A stretch of 64,000 bases of DNA from NCBI GenBank assembly GCA_024760905.1, contig CM045737.1:16642348-16706347 (forward strand). The letters are read 5' to 3'. Every line of letters starts with the position of its first letter. The stretch's first letter is position 1. This stretch comes from Plotosus lineatus (taxonomy: Eukaryota; Chordata; Actinopteri; Siluriformes; Plotosidae). A program made the translations under genes and the position numbers. The notes below the pieces were generated by a model. The model was not told the DNA's origin. It ran no database searches and saw only the letters and a program-made list of their open reading frames with translations. Positions 25,201-36,200 of this stretch are shown one piece after another.

Positions 25201-25627
25201 CCACCCCCTGACTGACACATACGTACACGTATGTATATGTATGTGTATATATATATTATAGATATATGCACACACACACACACACACATACAGTGGTATA
25301 GGGCGCAGGATCGCTGATCCTAAGATTGGGGGTTCGAGTCCCCACACGGTTGTCACTGTCCCCCCCAGTGCAGCAAACTAGGTTATCAAAGGCGGGCCAT
25401 GTCTCTCACTGTCTATGGTGAGAGGCATGTAAAAGAACCATTGCTGACTTTCGTAAAGAGTAGCTGCAAAGCCGTCAGCGTGTTTCTGTCCATTGCTAAA
25501 GGGTTGTGACAGGAAGGGCATCCGACGTAAAAACCTACGCCAAATCAAATATGCGAATCACATGACTCGCTGTGGCGACCACTGAGAAAGGGAAAAAAGC
25601 CGAAAGAGAGATGTATGCATGTATGTA

Positions 25628-25670
<43 letters not shown>

Positions 25671-25693
25671 TGGAGGAATTGTTATTGTATTGT

Positions 25694-25741
<48 letters not shown>

Positions 25742-26312
25742 CGGTCCCCAACTTACTAAGACCCCTGTGTACGAAATCCCTGTGTTACGAAAAACATTTT
25801 CCCTAGTTTCCGTCCCCGACATACGAAACAACCCCTCTTACGAAAAGAAATTCAAAATTCAAATGTGCCAATCAAAATTTCACACGACGCACGAGTTGCT
25901 CTCTCATTGGCTGTCTCTCAACATCCCGCCCCGCTGACCTCCGAGATAGAGACTGAAGGAAGCTTAACTCTTTAGTTTAGTTTTTTTTAAGTTGTTTTAA
26001 TTCAGTAAATGTTTAATAAATGTGGGCGCATTTGAGCTCATCTGGAATTTCAATCCCTCAAGGAATCAAATTAAAGTTGAGTTTGTCAAGCAGGGAATGC
26101 GCTTTGAATTCACGTCTTGTGGGCGTGGCCCACAGCGCGCGCGCGAGAGCAGGAATAATGCTTTAGTTTAGTTTTTAAGTTGTTTTAATTCAGTAAATGT
26201 TTAATAAATGTTGGCGCATTTGAGGTCATCTGGAATTCTGATCTCTCAAGGAATCAAATTAAAGTTGAGTTTGTCAAGCAGGGAATGCGCTTTGAATTCC
26301 ACGTCTTGTGGG

Positions 26313-26357
<45 letters not shown>

Positions 26358-26669
26358 CAGGCGTGTATGTGTGTGTGTGTGTGTGTGCTAATAAAAATGT
26401 TTAATAACGGTTTAATTAATAAATGTTAATAAAATGGTTTAATATGTTAATAAAATTTTTAAATTGGTTAATAAAAAATTTTCTTTTAACACATATTTCA
26501 TACAAAATTGGTGTACTTTTATCATTTTTAAAGGGTTTATCCAATCCAAAAACTGGAGCCTTGGAAGAAATTAGGCGTTTAACATGTAAAATGCAACTCC
26601 TACTTACGAAATCCCTGCAATACGAAAAGGGCTCTGGAACGGATTAATTTTGTAAGTTGGGGGCTGACC

Positions 26670-26711
<42 letters not shown>

Positions 26712-29241
26712 CATCAATAAATACATATTCAATGCTATAAATGCTTATAATAACAATTAAACATTCAAAAATAATGCACAAGATGTAAATAAAATATAAA
26801 TACAGATGTGCATACGCATGCAGATGCAGGTGCACACACTCAGATGTGCACCTCACAACAATGTAACTGGTTTGGATGGTAAGTTTTAGATTGTTTTTTG
26901 TTGGTTTAGGGTTTTTTTTTGCATAAATCGCCTTGTTTTGGGGGCATTAACTTTTCCCCTATTTTTTTAATCCTATGAATATTAAAAAAACAAAACAAAA
27001 AAACCTTGATGCACTGAAGCCGCATGAATTGAAACACGAAGTAGCGAGGGGATACCTGTATTGCCATATACTAATAAAGCCAATTTTATATTACAACTAA
27101 CTGTATAACCATACGGTATACTATAAAGCCTATTAATATTATAACCATAACTGTATAACAGTATACTACAATTCCAAACATTATAACTAGATAACTGTAT
27201 ACTATACAGCCCAATATTAATTGTAACTGTATATTATAAAGTCTAATATTAGGTGTTTGAACCAATTAAAAAAAAAAGGAAGGTTTTAAGCTGGCATACT
27301 GATGCTCCAGGTAGCAAGGGCAGAAACTGTCAAATAATGGCACTGATACACCACTGGGCCATTAATAAAGCAGATTAAAGTATCAAATTTTAAATTAAAA
27401 ATATATATATTACAATAAATAAATAAATAACACCTCATGAACCCGACCTGTTTCTTTTATGACTCCGACTGTTTCTCATACAGAAATTCCACTTGCGTGA
27501 TCGTGATTTTCAAAGTGATGATGAAGTCTTCTCTGCTGTTAAGGAGGCTCAATATGTGATGCTATCTTTAAATAGTGAACGAAATGTCACTGTCAGTTGA
27601 TGAGTTTTGTTCCATTCTGGTATCAGATACTGAGGTACTTTATTTGGTCAAATAATAGTTAATTGTTACAAAAAATAAAGAAAGAAAAATAGCACCTTGA
27701 CAAATGATGCCATAACAGAACCGCTTCAGTGCAGCTATCTGACAGTCTGAATAACAGATTTCAGTGCCAGCAACACACTGATCATCAGCAGCCCCTTTGG
27801 GACAGTAAGCGTCCAATCAAAGCGTATCAGTGGGAGAAAACAAAAACAAAGAAAAAAAAAACAAGCTGTTAGGACCAGCATCCTGTGATTAACAGAGCAG
27901 AGCAGATGCTGCGATGAATCACTCATGATGACTCACTGATATACGGTTTTAACTCCTGAGCATCCATTACTATCCCAAGGGGTCTGGACTGCGGAGGTGT
28001 AGGAGATAACTCTTCTGATTCAGCTTTTGCCTGCAGCGATTTCGTGGTTAACTGTATAACCCCGTTACATGTTATTCTTGATTCTTTGCTGGGTCATTGT
28101 TGAAATGGTACCTGTGCTCCAAATATGCTTGAATACAAAATGTACTGGACAAAAGAATATAGGGGGGGGGGGGTAACATTTTTGCATGATGGATCACGCT
28201 ACTGCTCCTGAATCAAGGCAGGAAGATAGTCTTCGAAATGACCATTTAAAATATGACCACAAACTGCATTTAGTTCCTGTCGCACATAAAATCGAATCTC
28301 TAGTGAGAGTTTTACTCACCAAGACAGAATGCATTCCCATGTAGATCCTGCTTATGCATACCAGGAAACTCCAACACACGGCTACACCGAGTCCAAACAG
28401 GAAGGGGTACTGGGACAGAGTGAGAGGGGAGAAAGCATAATATACACTTTATACTGTTTCAATCAGCACATGTACTGGAATTAGTCATACATAGATTTAC
28501 AGTACAGTACTCGCTTTGGCCTTAATGGACTGCATCGGTCACCAATTGCAGACATTTTACATATTAGCAAGAATGATCACGTTCATAAACGCAAACACTT
28601 ATATAATTTAGCTTATTCCACCTGGCTGGATCAAACTGAGCACTTAAAGTAGCAACTAGTCCATTGGTTTTAAAATTATTTTCACACATGGCAAAAAACA
28701 TTACGGAGGCCGAGTGTGGCCTACGACTTTATTTCAACAATGTTTTCTATAATACATACAGTGGCTGTACATTGTGTGGGAGGCGTTGGACACTTGTAAA
28801 ATCACTGCCACATTAGACTATTGTGGGTTTTCAATTAGATAACCTATGTGGAAAAAGGTAAATATCCCTTTGTGTTACTCCTCCCTGTGAGTGGCATGAA
28901 AATATGTGGGTAGGACCTGGCTAAAATCGAATTAGAAGAAAAATAAAAGAAGGGATCTGAGGCTAAATTATTACTTTTACAACTTTAAAATTGTCAATTT
29001 TTCTTCATTCTAAATCACCTGCTTAGATAATATTAAAAATTAAATTAAAAACAGTTTTCAGAAGTAAATCTGATATATAACATTATTAAATTACTGATCC
29101 ACCTATAGGAACTTGGCAACCAATAATAAATGTTAATTACCTAATTTTCTGCTATTGTAGAAAACAGAAAAGAGATTGTCTCAGTCCCAACAGTACGTAC
29201 ACCACCCTTCCTAATTATTGGCACCCCGGTGTTAAGTCTTG

Positions 29242-29295
<54 letters not shown>

Positions 29296-32200
29296 TTTTT
29301 TTTTTTGCAGAACCTACTCTCAAACTGACAATTCTAGAAAAATGAATTGGGGATGAGGGTGGGGGATCCTTGACTAAGTAGTAATTATTTTTCTTTAACT
29401 CACCTATTCCACAATTATTGGCAATCCTAACAATTCCTAGAAAATAAATGTAATTAAAGTATACATTTATTTAGCAATTCATCACTTCCTGTTTCCCTGG
29501 GGTACAAATATGACATGACACAGAGGCCATTTACCTCATCCACTGTTCAATAAGGGAAAGACAACAGAATACACCAATCAAGTAAGGCAGATGTGTGTTG
29601 ACCTTCAAGAGTCAAACAATGGCTACAAGAAAATAGTCCCGCGCCTGCACCTGCGTGTATATACTGTCAGAAGAATCATTAGGCTTTAAACAACCAGAAC
29701 AGTGGTAAACAAGCCTGGGAGAGATGAGGACACAAGGTTATTTTGACGCCATGCTCACTGAAGAGGACATTAAGAGAAATAAAAAGTTCTAGAAAGCTCA
29801 CTGTTAAAGAATTGAAACAAATGGGAGCATCTTGTGGTTATAAAGTCTCCAAAACAAACATCAGGCTCCATCTACATGCCAACAAGCTGTTTTGGCGGTA
29901 TGCATGGAAAAAAACTTCTCACTCAGAATCATAAAAGCAAAAATCTGAAGTTTGCCAAGTGGTACTGGGACTTCAACTGGGACCGAGCGCTTTGGTCAGA
30001 TGAAAACAGGATACAGCTTTTTGGCAACAAACACCCGAAGTAGGTCTGGCGGAACATAAAAGATGAGTATGCAGAAAACCACCTCATGCCCACTGTAAAG
30101 TATGAAGGCGGATTGGTGATGATTTGGGCCTGTTTCTCTTCCAGAGGCCCTAGAAACTTTGTTAGGGTGCATGGCATCATGAACGCTTTGAAATACCAAG
30201 GACATTTTAAATCAAAATCTGGTGGCCGCTGCTCGAAAGCTGAAGATGGGTCGTCACTGGGTTTTTCAGCATGATAATGACCTTGAATATACGGTTAAAT
30301 CTACACAGAAATAGTTCACTAGACACAGAATTATGCTCCTCCCATGGCCATCCCAGTCCCCAGACCTCTACCCCATTGAAAACCTGTAGAGACAGCTGAA
30401 GAGGAGAGTGCAGAAGAGAGGACCCAGATTGCCGGATGATTTAGAGAAATTGTGCATACAGAAATGGTCCAAGATCCCTCTTTCTGTAATATCCCATCTT
30501 GTGAAACATAGATTACGTGCTGTTTTGTTGGCAAAATGGGGTTGAACAAAGTATTAACATCAGGGGTGCTAATAATTGTGGCACACATGATTTGATATAA
30601 AATAATTATTTCGGATTGTGGGAATTTTTCCCCTTCGCTAAATAAATACATTTGAAATAAAGAATGAATTTTCCACTTTCTTTGTTGTCCTATATTATGC
30701 AGGAAAAAAAAAAGAGCCGAATTTATGAGAAGATAAGGAATACAGCTTAACCTGGGGTGCCAATAATTATGGAGGACAGTGGCGGGCCATGTCTGTCACT
30801 GTCTATGGTGAGAGGCATGTAAAAGAACCATTGCTGACTTTCGTAAAGAGTAGGCTGCAAAGTCGTCAGCGTGTTTCTGTCCCTTGCTAAAAAGGGTTGT
30901 GACAGGAAGGGCATCCGACGTAAAAACCTCTGCCAAATCAAAACGTGCGAATCAGATGATTCGCTGTGGCGACTCCCGAGTAAAAGGGAAAAAGCCGAAA
31001 GGAAGACAGACAGTGTATGTGGTATAATATCAGCACACTGGAGCTGTTCTTCCAAAAACTAATTACAATCTTAAACTTGAAAGTAAATCAATCACAGACT
31101 TTGTTGTTCATTGTAAAATGAAAGTCTACCATAGACTTGGCCCTTGTGTATGAGACGGGTGTATGCTGGTGCTGGTAACATCCTGCGTCACAGATTTGCT
31201 CAATTGTGCCACTCCTTGCTTAGAACACCACAGTAGCAGAATTTTTTGCATTCTGCTGTGCACAAAAGCAAACAGATGTCTGTGCAAATGGAGGTTATGA
31301 TATACACAGCGGATTGAAGAGGAAAAAAAAAAAGTGGTCACATCTGCTGACTCGTAAAAACCTCTATACACAGTGTCTTCTCATCAGTCTGTAAACACTG
31401 CTGACACGAGACACAAAGCGAAAGTCAAGCAATGACCCAGCTTCATTGTTGTTGGGGTTATTTCTCATACTATTCTTATCTGCAAAATTTATGGATGATT
31501 TAAGTCAGCTTGATGTCAGACTTCATACATTTATATATATATATATACACGATTGAACAGAACTCATTGTTTTTATCTCTCTATTAGTCTTTTAGTAACC
31601 ATTTTCAAAGTTTAAACTAGATTTCAGGCCTGAGCACAAAAGTGTTCCACAAGAAATACTGACTGAAATAATCACACATTCAGTAAACATTTTTCTGTAT
31701 AATTGAGAACTAAGGAAATCATTTTTCATGTGGCAGGAAAGAAATTAACTTCAGGGAAAAAAAAAAATTACTTGACATGTTAGAAACCTTTTAACTGACT
31801 CTAAACAAGCACCATCGCGGGTAGTTTTGAGAAAATTACTTTCCCTAATGATATCATGAGTCAGTAATTTTCAGCCTTACATAAACTATGCAACTTTGGA
31901 ATTTTACCGAAAGATAAAAAAGAAAAAAAAAGAAAAAAAAAAAAAAAAAACAACAGAAAGGATTTCTATGACTATATTTTACTCAAACTGTAGAACTCAC
32001 ACCACCGTGCATGTTACCTCGGTAAACCGCGTTCATGAAAACATGCGGGCCTGCTATATGAAATTCCATCAATGAAAGAGATATCGGAAGTGAGGTTTGA
32101 AAAGACAATTTATAATTAACAATTAAAAGACGCTCCAGGGAATAAAACTAAAGACAGGGTCAAGCTGAAAGGGCAGCGCTGTGTACATACAATACAGTCA

Positions 32201-32794
32201 ATTCAAGTTTGTGTATTGAAATTACCCAGTGCTACAGTCAAGTGTGGTCATTTTGTGAAAATATATTTTGCCATATTCAAAATGCCTGAATGATATTGCA
32301 GTACAGAAAGCCCCCATTTATTCGTGGGGGTTATGTTCTGCCCCTACCCGCGGATCCCGAAAATCCGAAAAATTTTAAATTTTGTTCTGTGATATTTATT
32401 AACCCGTGACAGTGGTGGCCTGATGGTAAAGGCACTGGATCGCTGATCTTACGGTTGGTGGTTCAAGTCCCAATCTCCACAAGGTTGTCACTGTCCCCCC
32501 CAGTGCACCGAATTGGGTTATTAAAGGCTGGCCATGTATCTCACTGTCTATGGTGCTGATGATGGTGAGAGGCATATAAAAGAATCATTGCTGACTTTCG
32601 TAAAGAATAGCCGCATAGCCGTCAGCGTGTTTCTGTCCCTTGCTAAAGGGTTGTGTCAGGAAGGGTATCTGACATAAAAACCTACGCCAAATCAAACATG
32701 TGAATCAGATGACTTACTGTGGTGACCCCTGACAAAGGGAAAAGCTGAAAGGAAAAAAAAAAAAAAAAAAAAAAACGATTGATATTTATTAATT

Positions 32795-32826
<32 letters not shown>

Positions 32827-32938
32827 CGTAAAAATAAAAGGACAGGACAAAGACTTTCTATTGAAACTTCATTTTTCACTACAGATCTGTTTCGAGGGGT
32901 GGTGAAACCATCCTCTTTCTTCAGGTGATTACAGAGGA

Positions 32939-32971
<33 letters not shown>

Positions 32972-33171
32972 CACATACACACACACACAGTCTGTAGTTT
33001 GTAAACAATGAATGCAGCATCATTACATCAGCATACTACGTAGATACGTCTAAACTCAAAATTTGACTTTTTTTGGGGGAAAAAAAACAAACGTAAAATC
33101 GAAAAAAAAAAACAAACAAACAAAAAAAAAAACGTAAAAGCGGATGAGCGTAAGTTGGGGAGCACCTGTAT

Positions 33172-33234
<63 letters not shown>

Positions 33235-36200
33235 GGGAGTCCTCGGTTTACATCGGTCCCGACTTACACTGTTTCGTGGTTACAAACGCGCCCCCATAAA
33301 AATATTAAAAAATAATATTACGCGTCATTACGTCTTTCGAAGTTACGTAACAAACGCAAACTAGTTTCGGGTACGCGAGGCAGAAGAATACGCTGTGTTG
33401 TGGGCCGAGGAAGACAGCATTGATTCCCTTCGCTCAGTCTCGGTACTGTGATATTACATGTCATTACGTCTTATGCGGTTACGTAAACAAACGCGAATTA
33501 GTTTCGGGCGCTCGAGATGCAGCAAGCGTTGGCAACTTTTGAGGCTCAGGATCCCAACTTGGAAAGGTTCACTAGGGTTTCCGGAGGCATTATGGATTTG
33601 ATGCAATGCTACAAGGAGATCTTGGATGAGAAGGGGTTGCTCTCTGTCCAGGAATTGTTCTCTTTTTTTAATACTTTATGTCATTAACTGTTACATTTTA
33701 TTATAGCACTGTACGTACAGTACTTTTCAATATATTTTATGTTATGTTCTGGCTTACAATGAAATTCGAGTTACATCACGTCGTAAACCGAGGACTCTGT
33801 ATACACACAGTAGGCCCTTGACTATTTGCGGTTTTGCACTCACAATTTGAATATTCGTGGACTGCCAAGCAACTGCCACATCATTCAATTTCAGCCAATG
33901 GCTGTCCTCTTTCCTGCTGATTGGTTGAGATGATGTAACACCCCTTTTTCCTCATTTGCGCACAAGTTGTCAATGAGCCTTTTTTAGTGTGTTTTAATTA
34001 CCAGTTATGCTCTATGATGCCACTCAAACGCTGTGCGTCTTCTCTGGCTAAGCGATAGGAAAGGTAATGACGTTGGATATCTCTTCTGAAGAAATAAGAC
34101 TTTCTCCTGAAGACACGACAGTTTCCTCTGAAGAGCCTGAAGAGGAATAATCATCTGAACTGTTGTAAAGCTGGAATATTAAAGTCTCTTTCAATTATCA
34201 TTCCAGTATAGTGCCTAAATTAATGTTTAGAATGCTTGTGTGTGTCTGCTTTTTCTGCTTCAGCTGAGGGGCGTGGCTGAGCTGCAGTTCATACTTGAAT
34301 TCAGCAATCTCATTTACTCCCTAAAAACACAATCCACACGCTCATCTCAATTAAAGCACAGTTCTTAAGTCCTTCCCCGCTGAATGTGAGGAATTTGTTG
34401 CAGGGAACACACGGAGCTTGCACACTTGAAAGATCAAATGTCCGGATAAGCCGCGCGAGATCTTGCACATAAAAAGTTGTATGTACTAATTTTAGCGTAT
34501 GTGCTTATAAAAAACTAATATAAACAAAAAAGAAAAACGTGCTACAGTATGTAAAATCTCACACAAAACATTCACTTCCCAGAGGGCGGAAAAAGAGCGC
34601 GCAGAGTTAACGGAATTGTAGCCGTCATCACGTTGATAACTTTTGTGCAAATGAGAAAGAGGTGTACATACCTGCAACCAATCAGAAGGAGGGAGAAACA
34701 AAAGCTTTCAGCCATTGTCTAAATTTGAATTACGTGGCAGTAATTTGCTGGGGCTGCCGCTAATTTAAAAACATTATGAATAAAAGCCTTTGAGGGCAAA
34801 ATCCGTGAGTATGCGGGGCTGCAAACGATGAACCGTGTACGGGCAGGGGCTTACTGTACCTGCATGCTGATTTGCTTTGTACTGTGATTCTGTAAGTTTC
34901 ACAAATCTATAAATAGCCCAGATCGATATAATATTTTTTTCCCGCTTGTTACAATTTTCAAACCATGAACCAAGTAAAAATTCTTATTTCTAAAGTTAAA
35001 AAAATAAGTCGCTCCTTCCACACAGGATGCAATGTTACCTGTCAATATGATTGACAGTCAATATGAGAATAATTTAGAGTACGCCATACTACACTGCTCT
35101 GACAATCCAGACTGCAAATGACCTTAACGTTAATCAGTTTTCATTGAGAGGTAATTTTTTTAAAAATTGCTCGAACATATTTTAAGTCATATTACACTTT
35201 AAATTTTAGGCAAACAGAGTTCATATCAGGACTTAGAAGTTAGAAACGTTGGTTTTCCCCATTTCTAATATGTTGCAGTTACTGCAGTATGGCTTGACAG
35301 GGCAGTACAGAAGTAGTAAGAGTATTTCATCACCTCAAATTCAATCAAATACATTGAAATTAAGAATTAAAAAAGACATTTTGGAGCTAATGTAGCATCG
35401 CAAAAATCACCACAGAAAGAATTGCGATACATTACTGAATTGATCCCCTCCATCGCAAACATCTGAAGAAATTCCATTAATGAAGTACAGCGCTCAAATT
35501 TAAAGTCTCTGAAATACAGTAATGTAAGTGGGGGCCGATGGCGTAGTGGTTAGGGTGCTGCACTCATGATCAGAAGGTTGGGTGTTCAAATCCCAGTTCG
35601 GCCCCCACTGTGCTAAGACTCCTGGGCAAGGTCTTAACCACAAGTGTGCCTCTGTCCACCCAGCAGTATAAATGGGTACCAGTAAAAATATACTGGGAAG
35701 GTAACCTGCGATGGACTAGCGTCCCATCCAGGAGGAGTTGAACTCCTAGTCGCTTCACGCTATGGAAACCGAGGATAAGCACCGGTCCGATGAGCCACCA
35801 TGGCTCGGGTGTAAAAAGCCCAGAGGACTTTACCTTTTTACCAGGAAATCATGTACTGGTGCAAAAGACTTGAGGCAACAGAATCACTTTGATGTTATGA
35901 GAAATCAAATAATCAACAGCCTAATCCTTTTGAAATTTAAGACTCTAGGACTACGTACTGGAATATCAAAGATACTATGAATAAAAGTTTGCACTGGAGA
36001 TGGACTTGTCTTGCGCATAAGGCAATAAATCAATCTGTGGCTCCTAAGCGGTGTATCGACATGGTGTGTGACTATTAAACCAGGGAGTTAAAAAAAATCC
36101 AAATTACAACAAAATACGGCAGATTCCAGCAAATCTGAAAACTTTTTTCAAATTTTGTGTGAGTGAAAGTCTCCAACTGGTCACTTTTTCTTGCAGGGGG

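Larger units (their letters stand above)
25124..27058 (-). mobile_element. Tigger-like MITE-X, split by two later insertions
   Basis: One end reads AGGGAGCCCTCACTTTCTGC (25126). The other, from 27058, reads CAGGTATCCCCTCGCTACTT and is followed by TA. The two halves are separated by a SINE (25290-25612), microsatellites and another Tigger-like element (25738-26670). The insertion order can be read from the nesting. Confidence 0.7.
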
